DNA of 64,000 nt from Echinicola strongylocentroti (GCF_003260975.1 NZ_CP030041.1:5707501-5771500), one strand, 5' to 3'. Shown: positions 27,727 to 37,204, counted from the first letter of the stretch. Notes: generated from the letters alone by a model not told the origin. Numbers and translations are program-made.

Positions 27727-30285
27727 ATGGGAAGTGATATGAAACAACTAAAAATTCTTATAGTTCTCTTTTTTATTATTGGCAAGATGTCTGCTCAGAC
27801 AGGTAGTAGCGATTGGCCAGTACTGAAAACCTACGATCAGGAGCATACAGGACGTATTGCTATGCCAGTAGGTGGCATCGGGACGGGAACCATTTCGCTG
27901 ACGGGATATGGTGCGCTACAAGACTGGGAAATAATGAGTAGGCCTGCCAAGGGGTACAATCCACAGATGGGTGGGGTGGAAGTGATCAACAGGGCTCCGT
28001 TTTTTGCACTCTACATTAAGGAAGAAGGCCATGATGGCCAAGCGGTATTGATGGAGGGGCCTTTGCCGGAGATGTACAGTGAAGGCTTTTATGGAGCCAC
28101 GGGGCCAAACCACGGTTTGCCCCGTTTTGAAGAAGCTACTTTCAACACAGCCTATCCATTTGGTCAGGTGGTTCTAAAAGACCAAGTCTTACCTGTGGAG
28201 GTTACGGTCGGCGCTTTTAATCCGCTGGTTCCTGCCAATGTGGACGACAGTAGTTTACCGATTGCTGTATTGAATTATAAGGTGAAAAATACATCGGATA
28301 AACCAGTGACGGTTTCTTTGGCGGGAAATATCCCTAATTTCATTGGCAATGATGGGCTAAAGGGAAAAGCTGTCAAAAACAAGATTTCCTATAAAGAGGA
28401 AGAGGGACTAAAGGGCATTCACTTTACCTCAGATGGAGTGGATCCAGAGAGCATGCAATGGGGAACATTCAGTTTGCTCACCGATAGTGAGGGGGAGTTG
28501 TCCTATCGGACGCATTGGGCTCCTGGTGAGTGGGGCAACAGTACGTTGGAGTACTGGGACGACTATACCGATGATGGTGTATTGGAAGATCGTAAAGGTT
28601 TTGGCGAGGATAGTCCCATGGGATCCTTGGCAGTCAAAACAGTTTTAGCCCCCAAGGAAGAAAAGGATATTCGCTTTTATGTCACTTGGAACTTCCCCAA
28701 TCGTCCAGCATGGGGAAATGACGATGTTAATGTGGGCAATTATTATGCATCGCAGTTTGAGGATGCTTGGGATGTGGCAAAACAAACCGTGCCAAGGATT
28801 CCTGAATTGGAAAGTCAATCAAGGCAATTTGTGGAGGCCTTTATCGGAAGCGATTTGCCCGCCATTATTAAAGAGGCGTCATTGTTCAATCTGGCTCACT
28901 TAAGAACACAATTGGTTTTCAGAACCAAGGAAGGTTATTTTTTGGGATGGGAAGGGACAAAGAATGATAATGGTAGTGGAACAGGCAGCTGTACGCATGT
29001 TTGGAACTATGAGCAGGTCACGCCTTTCTTATTTGGGGAGGTAGCCCAAAATATGCGTGAGGTGGAATTTGGTTATGCCACGGACGAAAGAGGCCTGATG
29101 AGTTACCGGATACATTTGCCACTGGATACCAAGGCCCAAAGCTTCGGTTTGGCAGCTGCGGACGGGCAGATGGGAAGTATCATGAAATATTACAGGGAAT
29201 GGCAGCTGTCAGGAGATGATGAGTTTCTAAGGAAGAACTGGGCAAATGTGAAAAAAGCACTGGAATTTTGCTGGGTCAAAAATGGCTGGGATGCCAATAA
29301 AGACGGAATAATGGAAGGTAGCCAGCATAATACCATGGACGTGGAATATTATGGCCCTAACCCGCAAATGGGTTTTTGGTACCTAGGGGCATTAAGGGCA
29401 ACAGAAGAAATGGCCAATTATTTAGGAGATGAGGCATTTGCCAAGACCTGTCGGTCATTATATGAAAACGGAACCCTGTGGATGGATGAAAACCTATTTA
29501 ACGGGGAGTATTACGTGCAGCAAATCGTACCCCCCATGTCGATTGACAATATTGCAGAGGGCCTTATTAGGGTAAAACGGCGCCTAGTACCCGATGATCC
29601 GCAATATCAGTTGGGCGAGGGAGTGCTGGTAGACCAGCTTGTGGGACAGGTGATGGCACATATCCTTGATTTGGGCTATTTGACCAAAGAAGAAAACATC
29701 GTCAAGACCAATGAAGCCATCCTTAAATATAACCACAGGGAGAGTCTAATGAAGCATCCTAATTTTATGCGTTCATACGCCCATGGGAATGAATCGGCCT
29801 TGGTGATGGCCCACTATCCGGGCAAGCGCCCCAAACAGCCTTTTCCGTATTTTACAGAAGTCATGACTGGTTTTGAACATACTGCAGCTGTGGGAATGCT
29901 GTACGAAAATCAAGTGCAAAGTGGCCTGAACACCATTGCCGATGTCCGAGAACGGTATGATGGCAAAAAAAGAAACCCATTCAATGAAGCAGAGTATGGT
30001 AACCATTATGCCAGAAGTATGATGGCTTGGGGAGGTGTTTTGGCATTGTCCGGGTTTCATTATTCGGGAGTGGACAGGTCGATGAGGTTTACTTCCAATC
30101 CCGGCACCTACTTCTGGAGCAATGGCCACAGTTGGGGGACATGTGAGGTGAAAGATAAAACAGCTGAATTAAAAGTGCTTTATGGCAACGTCGGCTTAGC
30201 GGAGTTTACATTGGAAGGAATAGGTACCAAAAAGCTCGATCCTGTAGTTGTTAAGGCAAATGAAACGTTAAAAATCGAATTATGA
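27727..30285 (+). CDS. GH116/DUF608 glycoside hydrolase (third of three)
   Basis: An 852-residue exported hydrolase; the signal peptide fits best from the Met at 27739 (MKQLKILIVLFFIIGKMSAQ). It has IAMPVGGIGTGTISLTGYGALQDWEIM, CTHVWNYEQVTPFLFGEV, AADGQMGSIMKYYREWQLSGD, QHNTMDVEYYGPNPQMGFWYLGALRA (Asp538) and FPYFTEVMTGFEHTA, all parallel to the gene upstream. The tandem pair has probably diverged, as the region after EYYVQQIVPPMS is among the least similar parts. The stop overlaps the start of the next sulfatase (ATGA), so GH116 and sulfatase are translationally coupled here. Confidence 0.88.
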   Translation: MGSDMKQLKILIVLFFIIGKMSAQTGSSDWPVLKTYDQEHTGRIAMPVGGIGTGTISLTGYGALQDWEIMSRPAKGYNPQMGGVEVINRAPFFALYIKEEGHDGQAVLMEGPLPEMYSEGFYGATGPNHGLPRFEEATFNTAYPFGQVVLKDQVLPVEVTVGAFNPLVPANVDDSSLPIAVLNYKVKNTSDKPVTVSLAGNIPNFIGNDGLKGKAVKNKISYKEEEGLKGIHFTSDGVDPESMQWGTFSLLTDSEGELSYRTHWAPGEWGNSTLEYWDDYTDDGVLEDRKGFGEDSPMGSLAVKTVLAPKEEKDIRFYVTWNFPNRPAWGNDDVNVGNYYASQFEDAWDVAKQTVPRIPELESQSRQFVEAFIGSDLPAIIKEASLFNLAHLRTQLVFRTKEGYFLGWEGTKNDNGSGTGSCTHVWNYEQVTPFLFGEVAQNMREVEFGYATDERGLMSYRIHLPLDTKAQSFGLAAADGQMGSIMKYYREWQLSGDDEFLRKNWANVKKALEFCWVKNGWDANKDGIMEGSQHNTMDVEYYGPNPQMGFWYLGALRATEEMANYLGDEAFAKTCRSLYENGTLWMDENLFNGEYYVQQIVPPMSIDNIAEGLIRVKRRLVPDDPQYQLGEGVLVDQLVGQVMAHILDLGYLTKEENIVKTNEAILKYNHRESLMKHPNFMRSYAHGNESALVMAHYPGKRPKQPFPYFTEVMTGFEHTAAVGMLYENQVQSGLNTIADVRERYDGKKRNPFNEAEYGNHYARSMMAWGGVLALSGFHYSGVDRSMRFTSNPGTYFWSNGHSWGTCEVKDKTAELKVLYGNVGLAEFTLEGIGTKKLDPVVVKANETLKIEL

Positions 30286-31688
30286 GGGGAATAATTCTAT
30301 GGAGCTGTTGCTGCATTCTGTGTGCTTTTAAAAGCCCTACGCCGCAGAGCAGCTCCAAACCAAATTTCATCATTATTTTTACAGATGACCAAGGGCATGG
30401 TGATTTGGGATGCTTTGGTGGTGAGCATGTGGATACTCCGCACTTGGATACCATGGCCGCCCAAGGCATGAAGTTGACCAGCTTTTATGTGGCGGCACCG
30501 ATATGTACTCCTTCCCGGGCAGCATTGATGACGGGAAGTTACCCCAAGCGGATCCATATGTCAGATCGCGTATTGCTTGCCGGAGACCATCGAGGACTGC
30601 ACCCTAATGAGCTCACCATCGCCGAGGTACTAAAAACCCAAGGTTATGCCACAGGGATAATGGGGAAATGGCATTTGGGGGATCAACCCGAGTTTTTGCC
30701 TACCCGCCAGGGGTTTGATGCTTTTTTTGGGCTTCCTTACAGCCATGATATCCACCCATGGCACCAGAACAACAAAAAATTCAATTTTCCAGACCTTCCG
30801 CTGCTAGAAGGTGAGGAAGTCATCGAAATGAATCCTGACATGAACCACCTGACTCAGCGGATTACTGATAGAGCGGTGGAATTTATTGAGAGAAACAAGG
30901 ACCAACCATTTTTTCTCTACCTACCACATCCTCTTCCCCATCGGCCAGTATATGCCTCGCCCGAGCAAATGCATCAGGCAGCGGACTCCCTGGAGACCAT
31001 GTTGGCACAGGAAAATGGGACAGTCAACTATCCTCTTCGTGATTACCTGTATCCGCAGGCGATCGGGACCATCGATGATTCTGTTGGAGAAATCATGAAA
31101 GCCCTGTCAGCAAATGGCTTGGACGAAAACACATTGGTCATTTTCACTTCTGACAATGGCCCGGCACGGGGAGGCCAGGGAAGTACAGGAGGGCTAAGGG
31201 GCAGAAAAGGGGATACATACGAAGGAGGGATGAGAGAGCCAGCCATAGCTTGGTGGCCGGGCAAGATACCTTCGGGAAGTGTTTCCGATGAAATCCTGAC
31301 AGCCATGGATTTGTTACCCACATTTGCCAAACTTGCCGGAGCCACTGTTCCTCCAGATCGGGTGATTGACGGAAAGGACATTTGGGCGGTATTAAGTGAA
31401 AATGCAGCATCCCCTCATCAGCAATTTTACTATTATCACCACAACCAACTTCAGGCAGTAAGGTCCGGAGAATGGAAGTATCATGAGCGTGGAGGGGAAT
31501 GCATGTTGTTTAACCTGAAAGATGACCGGGGCGAAACCAATAACGTGATTGGCCAACATCCAGCAATAAGCCAAAAGCTAAAAGCATCCTTTGACGCTAT
31601 TGAAAATGAGCTGGGCGAAGGAAGTGAATTCAGTGATCAGTGCCGTCCAGCAGGGTATCTAGAGATGGCAGGACCCTTGGGCAATTAA
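30282..31688 (+). CDS. S1-family sulfatase, paired with GH116 genes
   Basis: A 468-residue sulfatase with a short Cys-rich signal (IILWSCCCILCAF), possibly a lipoprotein. Motifs: FTDDQGHGD (Asp35-Asp36), Cys75 in CTPSRAALMTGSYPKR, GKWHLGDQPEFLPTRQGF, LPYSHDI and TSDNGPARGG, then EGGMREP and VIDGKDI. It is the closest relative in the window of the sulfatase at 23620. The start overlaps the stop of the third GH116. It is the last gene of the long run that began at 11757; a repeat copy follows. Confidence 0.96.
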   Translation: MRGIILWSCCCILCAFKSPTPQSSSKPNFIIIFTDDQGHGDLGCFGGEHVDTPHLDTMAAQGMKLTSFYVAAPICTPSRAALMTGSYPKRIHMSDRVLLAGDHRGLHPNELTIAEVLKTQGYATGIMGKWHLGDQPEFLPTRQGFDAFFGLPYSHDIHPWHQNNKKFNFPDLPLLEGEEVIEMNPDMNHLTQRITDRAVEFIERNKDQPFFLYLPHPLPHRPVYASPEQMHQAADSLETMLAQENGTVNYPLRDYLYPQAIGTIDDSVGEIMKALSANGLDENTLVIFTSDNGPARGGQGSTGGLRGRKGDTYEGGMREPAIAWWPGKIPSGSVSDEILTAMDLLPTFAKLAGATVPPDRVIDGKDIWAVLSENAASPHQQFYYYHHNQLQAVRSGEWKYHERGGECMLFNLKDDRGETNNVIGQHPAISQKLKASFDAIENELGEGSEFSDQCRPAGYLEMAGPLGN

Positions 31689-31704
31689 AGATAATTGAGC
31701 AATA

Positions 31705-31851
31705 TATATCCGAAATGATACCAGTAATGACAGCAATAGTAAATAGTTTCTCACAGAAGCCACTGAAATCTCAGAAAGACCTTCTTTCATTCTGGGTGTT
31801 CTGCGCGTTCTGTGAGAAATAAAATCTACTGGCAAGAAAGCGTATAATAAA
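31705..31851. repeat. Dispersed repeat family 2, copy 1 (about 147 bp)
   Basis: It begins TATATCCGAAATGATACCAG and ends TCTACTGGCAAGAAAGCGTA. It contains a perfect 12-bp inverted repeat, TTTCTCACAGAA (31747-31758) and TTCTGTGAGAAA (31808-31819). Two further copies lie at 33763-33908 and 36905-37028. It fills almost the whole space between the sulfatase at 30282 and the esterase at 31860, so it would be the leader or promoter region of the esterase. Confidence 0.8.
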
Positions 31852-31859
31852 ATTTAGCA

Positions 31860-33389
31860 ATGATGAATAAGTACATAGCAATACTCATAACCTTCCTGAG
31901 CATACAGCGCTTAGGCATAGCCGCTAGTTTTGCGCAGGACCTTACAGTTTCAACACTGTTTTGTGACCACATGGTTTTGCAAAGGGGCACGCCTGTTCCC
32001 GTTTGGGGAAAGGCCCGACCTAGTGAGGGGGTTACCGTGACCTTTGCTGGGCAACGTAAGTCCACTACGGCAGATAAGAATGGGAAGTGGGAACTTGCCC
32101 TAGATCCATTATCGGCTTCCAAAGAAGGCGGGGAGATGACCATTACGGGAAGTACAGAGGTGGTGATTTCCGACGTGGTGGTCGGGGAAGTATGGATCTG
32201 TTCTGGTCAATCCAATATGCAGTTTGGTGTATCCCAAGTGCCTGAAGTGCGGGGATTGGTGCCTTTTGCCAAAGACATCCGTAGTTTTGAAGTGAAGCGT
32301 ACCGTGGCTTTGGAAGAGCAAGATAACGTCTCTGGAAAATGGGAAAGAACCCACCCTTCCAGCGCTGTGGCATTTTCTTTTGCCTATTTTCTGAATGACC
32401 TTGGAGATGTTCCTGTGGGGATCATTCATGCTTCTTGGGGCAGTTCTTCCATAGAAGCTTGGATGCCAAGGGATATGACCAAGGACTTGCCTCATTTTAA
32501 GACCATTATGGACGAGTTTGATAGGGATACTGCGAGGACAGCACGTATCCAGCAAATTCTCGCTGCGCCTGATGGTTGGACGGGCAAGGAAGATGTTTTC
32601 TTAAGACGCCAGCCCAATATATTATACAATGCCATGATGCATCCGCTGGCTCCTTTTGCCTGTAGAGGTCTATTGTGGTACCAAGGCGAACGTAATACCC
32701 GGTACATGTCCGGGATGCCTGAAGTGAATTCCTCTAACTGGTTTCATCGTGTAGCTGGAATAAAAGAGTACGGAGGCATACTTGGCCAATGGATCAAAAG
32801 GTACCGTAAGGAGTGGGACAAGGAGGACATGCATTTTATGATCGTGATGCTGCCCGGATATGGTAAGGGAACCGACGGGGAAGTCGACCCCGAAAAGCCA
32901 ACGGAGCCGTCGTGGGCTTGGATGCGTGAATCCCAAATGGAAGCGTTGGCGCTTCCTGGGACTTCGGTGATCAATACCATTGACCTAGGTGAGCTAAGTG
33001 ACGTTCACCCGACAGACAAACTTCCCATAGGCCAAAGGGGTGCTCTTTTGGCAGCTAACCATACGCTGCAGCTTGACGTGCTGGCTGCTGGGCCAATAAT
33101 GAATGACGTGGAAATCCAGAAGGGAAGAATCGTTGTTCATTTTGACAATGCCGAAGGTCTCAAGACCGTGGATGGTAGGGCTCCCGCGGGCTTTTGGATT
33201 ACTGATGATACCGGCAACTGGGTTCGTGCAGAATCGAAGATCGATGGGGAAAGCGTGATTTTATCATCACCTAAGATCACAAACCCCCACTATGTGCGCT
33301 ATGCCTTTGCAGGCAAACCAAAAGTGAATTTGGTCAATGCGAATGAGTTGCCAGCCTACCCATTCAGAACGGACAGGGAGGAGGAATAA
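31860..33389 (+). CDS. Sialate O-acetylesterase-like SGNH carbohydrate esterase
   Basis: A 509-residue exported esterase with a signal peptide (about 1-26, ending ASFAQ). The N-terminal part has the LFCDHMVLQRGTPVPVWGKA and VVVGEVWICSGQSNMQF blocks typical of bacterial sialate O-acetylesterase-like proteins, with nucleophile Ser118 in GQSNMQ. The catalytic Asp/His is in DVHPTDK (Asp381, His383). LLWYQGERNT is another family block. In PULs such proteins usually remove O-acetyl groups from plant or algal glycans rather than from sialic acid. It sits between two copies of repeat family 2, so it may be a separately moved cassette. Confidence 0.9.
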   Translation: MMNKYIAILITFLSIQRLGIAASFAQDLTVSTLFCDHMVLQRGTPVPVWGKARPSEGVTVTFAGQRKSTTADKNGKWELALDPLSASKEGGEMTITGSTEVVISDVVVGEVWICSGQSNMQFGVSQVPEVRGLVPFAKDIRSFEVKRTVALEEQDNVSGKWERTHPSSAVAFSFAYFLNDLGDVPVGIIHASWGSSSIEAWMPRDMTKDLPHFKTIMDEFDRDTARTARIQQILAAPDGWTGKEDVFLRRQPNILYNAMMHPLAPFACRGLLWYQGERNTRYMSGMPEVNSSNWFHRVAGIKEYGGILGQWIKRYRKEWDKEDMHFMIVMLPGYGKGTDGEVDPEKPTEPSWAWMRESQMEALALPGTSVINTIDLGELSDVHPTDKLPIGQRGALLAANHTLQLDVLAAGPIMNDVEIQKGRIVVHFDNAEGLKTVDGRAPAGFWITDDTGNWVRAESKIDGESVILSSPKITNPHYVRYAFAGKPKVNLVNANELPAYPFRTDREEE

Positions 33390-33443
33390 TCCCTACTTAT
33401 GCAGTGGTAATCGTAATAGATGGGCTAAGGCATATTTCGGGAT
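33389..33443. repeat. Degenerate minimal copy of the palindromic repeat family
   Basis: The segment keeps the order of the minimal copy at 4306-4360 (TTATGC... GTAATCGTAATAGATGGGCTAAGGCATATT... CGGG) but both termini are mutated. It starts at the stop codon of the esterase gene. The recognition rests on alignment by eye. Confidence 0.45.
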
Positions 33444-33762
33444 AAACTTCCAGGGCCTGAACCAATGGTCTCATGTTGATTATAAGGAGCTAAGAAGAAG
33501 GTGTGAAGGTTACTTAACAGAAATGTTATAGTATTTGAATGGATCCCAACAGTACTCCATACAGCTTCGGTTTATCTTTAGGGTAAAATATTCAACGAAA
33601 GTGAGACAATAGTATTAACTCTTGGGAATACGATTTGATAAATTCGGGTGTTATTTGAGGGGATAAATAATGCCAGCCCTGTGCAGTCATCTTAGCGCTG
33701 TAGGAAATAAAAGAAATTCTTCCTCGATAAGAACAACTTGAAAACAATTTAAACCTAATATG
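33444..33762. other. Intergenic stretch with no recognisable feature
   Basis: About 320 bp between the degenerate repeat and repeat family 2 copy 2. No open frame of convincing coding character, no RNA gene and no strong hairpin was seen. Confidence 0.5.
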
Positions 33763-33908
33763 TATATCCGCAACGACACCAGTAATCACAGCAATATGAA
33801 ATAGTTTCTCACAGAAACCACTGAAATCTCAGAAAGACCTTCTTTCATTCTGGGTTTTCTGTGCGTTCCGCGAGAAATAAGATCTACTGGCAAGGAAGCG
33901 TATAATCA
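33763..33908. repeat. Dispersed repeat family 2, copy 2 (about 146 bp)
   Basis: It aligns along its full length with copy 1 at 31705 (shared CCAGTAATCACAGCAAT, CTGAAATCTCAGAAAGACCT and TCTACTGGCAAGGAAGCG). The right arm of the hairpin is TTCCGCGAGAAA (33866-33877), two mismatches from the left arm TTTCTCACAGAA (33805-33816), so the palindrome is partly decayed. It lies 25 bp upstream of the sulfatase at 33934. Confidence 0.8.
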
Positions 33909-33933
33909 AAAAAACCTAAAACCAAAAAGTAAG

Positions 33934-35490
33934 ATGAAACATATATTATTAATTCTCTTTGCATTTTTAGTAACGGTGCTTCAGTCGAATGCCCAAACTA
34001 AGGAGGAAGCCCAAAAGCCCAACATCATTTATATCCTCGCTGATGATCTAGGGTATGGAGACTTGCGGTGTTTTAATCCCAATGGAAAAATCCCCACCCC
34101 AAACTTGGATGAAATGGCAAGCAACGGAATGAAGTTTACCGATGCGCATACCTCTTCTGCCGTATGTACGCCTACACGATATGGGATCATGACAGGTCGG
34201 TATAACTGGAGATCATCTCTAAAAAGCTCTGTGTTGAGTGGTTACTCAAGGTCACTGATTGATCAGGATCGAACCACGATAGCCGAGATGCTTAAAACGC
34301 AAGGGTATCACACGGCTTTTGTTGGTAAGTGGCATATGGGCTGGGATTGGTCCTTGCAGGAAGATAAAGCAGTTAATCTTAATAGCCTAAATGTGGTTCC
34401 CGAGGTGGATTTTAGTGTTCCTATAAAAAATGGCCCGGCCACTCATGGATTTGATTATTCATTTGGTTTTTGTGGATCACTGGATATGGCTCCTTATGTG
34501 TATGTGGAAAATGATATGCCTACTATGGTGCCGACTAAATCTACCATCTCAGTAGATGAAAAAGGAATATGGAGAAAAGGCCCTACGTCAGATGACTTTG
34601 TACATGCCAATGTGCTTCAGGATTTGACAGATAAGGCTGTTGATTATATTAATCAACATGCAAAAAAGGAATCTCCATTCTTTTTATATTTTCCGCTACC
34701 GGCTCCTCATACCCCTATTTTGCCCACGACCGAATTTTTGGGCAAGAGCAACACCAACATGTACGGCGATTTTGTAATGCAGGTGGATGATGTGGTACGC
34801 CAAATCCGAGCGACCCTAAAAAGCCAAGGGATTTCAGAAAATACCCTGTTGGTATTTACCAGTGACAATGGCTGCTCTCCAAAAGCTGATTTTGAAGAAC
34901 TCGCCAAAGTAGACCATGATCCAAGCTATACTTTTCGTGGCACTAAGGCCGACATCTTTGAAGGTGGGCACCGTGTCCCCTTTATTGTGGAATGGCCAGC
35001 AAAGGGCGTGAAAAACTCCAGCTCTGAAAAGACCATTTGTACAACTGATTTCTTTGCCACTTGCGCTGAGTTAACCGGATACGCCACCAAGGATACAGAA
35101 GCAGAAGACAGCTACAGCATGCTGCCGCTGATCGTAGGAGAAAGGGACGAAGAGATCAGAGAGTACACTGTTCACCATTCTATTAATGGGTCATTTGCCA
35201 TCAGGAAGGGTGATTGGAAACTGAGTGTATGTAAGGGATCTGGAGGCTGGAGCTATCCTAGGCCGCAGGATATAAAACAGGAAAACCTCGACCTTCCTGA
35301 TATGCAGTTGTATAATTTGAAAGAGGATATAGGAGAAACCAATAACCTGGTGGCAGCCCATCCAGAAGTAGCTGCTGAACTAAAGTCGGCGCTCAAAAGA
35401 ATCATCTTGGAGGGAAGGAGCACACCGGGATCCAAACAGGAAAATGAAGGAATGGAAGGCTGGAAGCAGGTAAAACAGATTATTGATTAA
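33934..35490 (+). CDS. S1-family sulfatase
   Basis: A 518-residue secreted sulfatase; the signal peptide ends at LQSNA (residue 20). Motifs: LADDLGYGDLRCF (Asp37-Asp38), formylglycine Cys78 in CTPTRYGIMTGRYN with Thr instead of Ser, GKWHMGWDW, FFLYFPLPAPHTP, TSDNGCSP and FEGGHRVP. The FNPNGKIPTPNLD insertion after the first metal site marks it as another sub-group from the neighbours upstream. It is followed after 13 bp by a GH29 gene, so the sulfatase probably prepares the sugar that this fucosidase-like enzyme removes. Confidence 0.96.
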   Translation: MKHILLILFAFLVTVLQSNAQTKEEAQKPNIIYILADDLGYGDLRCFNPNGKIPTPNLDEMASNGMKFTDAHTSSAVCTPTRYGIMTGRYNWRSSLKSSVLSGYSRSLIDQDRTTIAEMLKTQGYHTAFVGKWHMGWDWSLQEDKAVNLNSLNVVPEVDFSVPIKNGPATHGFDYSFGFCGSLDMAPYVYVENDMPTMVPTKSTISVDEKGIWRKGPTSDDFVHANVLQDLTDKAVDYINQHAKKESPFFLYFPLPAPHTPILPTTEFLGKSNTNMYGDFVMQVDDVVRQIRATLKSQGISENTLLVFTSDNGCSPKADFEELAKVDHDPSYTFRGTKADIFEGGHRVPFIVEWPAKGVKNSSSEKTICTTDFFATCAELTGYATKDTEAEDSYSMLPLIVGERDEEIREYTVHHSINGSFAIRKGDWKLSVCKGSGGWSYPRPQDIKQENLDLPDMQLYNLKEDIGETNNLVAAHPEVAAELKSALKRIILEGRSTPGSKQENEGMEGWKQVKQIID

Positions 35491-35503
35491 ACCAACTAAT
35501 GAT

Positions 35504-36889
35504 ATGAGGCTTTTAGACAAGAAAGGATTGATCTTTATACTGCTGGCTTTAGGTCTACTGGTTCAGCCTTGCTTTTCCCAGAAAAAAATATGGGATGAAA
35601 CAGCGGCCCAAAAGGAAGAGCGAATGTCCTGGTGGACGGAGTCCAGGTTTGGTATGTTTATTCACTGGGGACTGTATGCTCAGGCTGCACGGCATGAGTG
35701 GGTCAAGAAGCGTGAACGTATTTCAGATGAGGAGTATAAAAAGTACTTTGAGATATTTGAGCCGGACCTTTTCAATCCAAAAGAGTGGGCAAAAAAGGCC
35801 AAAGCCGCTGGGATGAAATATGCAGTGATCACCGCTAAGCACCATGAAGGGTTTAGCATGTTTGATTCTGAATACACTGAATATGATATTATGAATACTC
35901 CTTATGGAAAGGATATTCTAAAGGAATGGGTCGATGCTTTCCGCGCCGAAGGCCTAGGGATTGGATTTTATTACTCACTCATCGATTGGCATCATCCTGA
36001 CTTTACCATAGATAGCAGGCATCCCCAGAGTGCAAAAACACAGGAGGAATACGATGAGTTAAATAAAGGACGGGATATGGGAATCTACAGGGAGTACCTT
36101 AAGAATCAAGTGAGAGAACTTCTCACCAATTATGGGGAAGTAGATGTACTTTGGCTGGATTTTTCCTATCCCGGAAAATTCGGAAAAGGCAAAGACGACT
36201 GGGGTTCTGTGGAGCTTTTAAAAATGGTCAGAGAACTTCAGCCTGGTATTTTGGTCAATGATCGATTGGATTTAAAAGATTATGAAGGAGGGTGGGACTT
36301 CACTACACCCGAGCAGTTCAAAGTAGAAAAATGGCCAGAAATAGATGGTGAAAAAATCCCTTGGGAAACTTGTCAGACCTTTTCCGGTTCTTGGGGCTAT
36401 TATCGTGATGAGCATACATGGAAAGACAATAAGCAACTTTTGGTGCTATTAATTGAATCGGTAAGTAAAGGAGGGAACATATTACTTAATGTGGGACCAA
36501 CTGCCAGAGGAACATTCGACTATCGTGCAGATGAAGCTCTTGAAGAAATGGGGGAATGGATGAAATTCAATTCTCGGTCAATTTATGGATGCACGCAAGC
36601 ACCGGATGAGTTTGAAGCTCCCGCAAATACTTTGTTAACCTATAATCCTACAACAAACCGATTATATGTCCACCTACTTGACTACCCGATGAAAAACTTT
36701 CTAATGAAGGGATTTGCCGATAAGATTCGCTATGCTCAGTTTTTGCACGATGCTTCTGAGATTAAAATGGGCAAACCACATGGTGCATGGATAAAACAAG
36801 AAACAGATGAAAGCGATATAAATCTATTGCTGCCTATCAATAAACCCAAGGTTGAAATCCCAGTGATTGAAATCTTTCTAAAGAATTAA
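35504..36889 (+). CDS. GH29 alpha-L-fucosidase-like enzyme
   Basis: A 461-residue exported enzyme. The ATG at 35504 begins a normal signal peptide (LIFILLALGLLVQPCFSQ); a TTG seven codons upstream overlaps the previous gene and is less likely. GH29 marks: FGMFIHWGLYAQAARHEW, AGMKYAVITAKHHEGFSMFDS, GFYYSLIDWHHPDF, and the nucleophile segment VDVLWLDFSYPG with Asp219. GGNILLNVGPTARG is the family's late conserved block. GH29 enzymes release alpha-L-fucose and, in some algal loci, alpha-L-galactose. It pairs with the sulfatase directly upstream. Confidence 0.93.
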   Translation: MRLLDKKGLIFILLALGLLVQPCFSQKKIWDETAAQKEERMSWWTESRFGMFIHWGLYAQAARHEWVKKRERISDEEYKKYFEIFEPDLFNPKEWAKKAKAAGMKYAVITAKHHEGFSMFDSEYTEYDIMNTPYGKDILKEWVDAFRAEGLGIGFYYSLIDWHHPDFTIDSRHPQSAKTQEEYDELNKGRDMGIYREYLKNQVRELLTNYGEVDVLWLDFSYPGKFGKGKDDWGSVELLKMVRELQPGILVNDRLDLKDYEGGWDFTTPEQFKVEKWPEIDGEKIPWETCQTFSGSWGYYRDEHTWKDNKQLLVLLIESVSKGGNILLNVGPTARGTFDYRADEALEEMGEWMKFNSRSIYGCTQAPDEFEAPANTLLTYNPTTNRLYVHLLDYPMKNFLMKGFADKIRYAQFLHDASEIKMGKPHGAWIKQETDESDINLLLPINKPKVEIPVIEIFLKN

Positions 36890-36904
36890 GTGAAGTCTTT
36901 TATG

Positions 36905-37028
36905 TATATCCGCAATGATACCAGTAATCACAGCAATCACCGAAGTCTCAGAAAAGCCTTATTTCATTCTGGGGATTCTGTAGGTTCTGTGAGGAATAAA
37001 ATCTACTGGCAAGAAAGCGTATAATCAA
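36905..37028. repeat. Dispersed repeat family 2, copy 3 (about 124 bp)
   Basis: It shares the left end (TATATCCGCAATGATACCAG) and right end (TCTACTGGCAAGAAAGCGTA) with the other two copies. It has lost about 20 bp that contain the left hairpin arm. It starts 15 bp after the GH29 stop and ends 6 bp before a full palindromic element. Confidence 0.75.
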
Positions 37029-37034
37029 ACCTTA

Positions 37035-37204
37035 AACCCGGAATATGCATTAGCCTATCTGTTTCGACCTGAAACTGCTTCAAAATCAGCCGTTTCACTT
37101 TAGTTTTCGGCATAACCGTAGCGGTGCTACGCTAATGCCTCCAAACTAACTGATTTTCTTGCAATTTCAGCTCTCACTACGATTCCTAACGCATAATCCG
37201 GGTT
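37035..37204. repeat. Full 170-bp palindromic element, left copy of an inverted pair
   Basis: The ends are AACCCGGAATATGCATTAG and CTAACGCATAATCCGGGTT. The interior folds on itself around CGTAGC (37117-37122) and GCTACG (37126-37131), with further matching arms outwards (GGCAT/ATGCC, TTAGTTT/AAACTAA, AAATCAG/CTGATTT). So nearly the whole element is one long imperfect hairpin. Compared by eye, it differs from the reverse complement of 60277-60446 at only three positions. No protein is encoded, so any mobility would depend on an outside transposase. Confidence 0.85.

Noticed and set aside
33337-33531. Short plus-strand frame after the esterase gene
   Set aside because: It runs out of the esterase end through a degenerate repeat and has no signal, domain or plausible composition.
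31705-37028. Reading the three repeat-family-2 copies as a CRISPR array
   Set aside because: There are only three copies, each over 120 bp, about 2-3 kb apart with genes between; there are no short regular spacers and no cas genes.
37035-37204. Palindromic element as an insertion sequence
   Set aside because: It is only 170 bp and encodes no transposase; at most it is a non-autonomous element.
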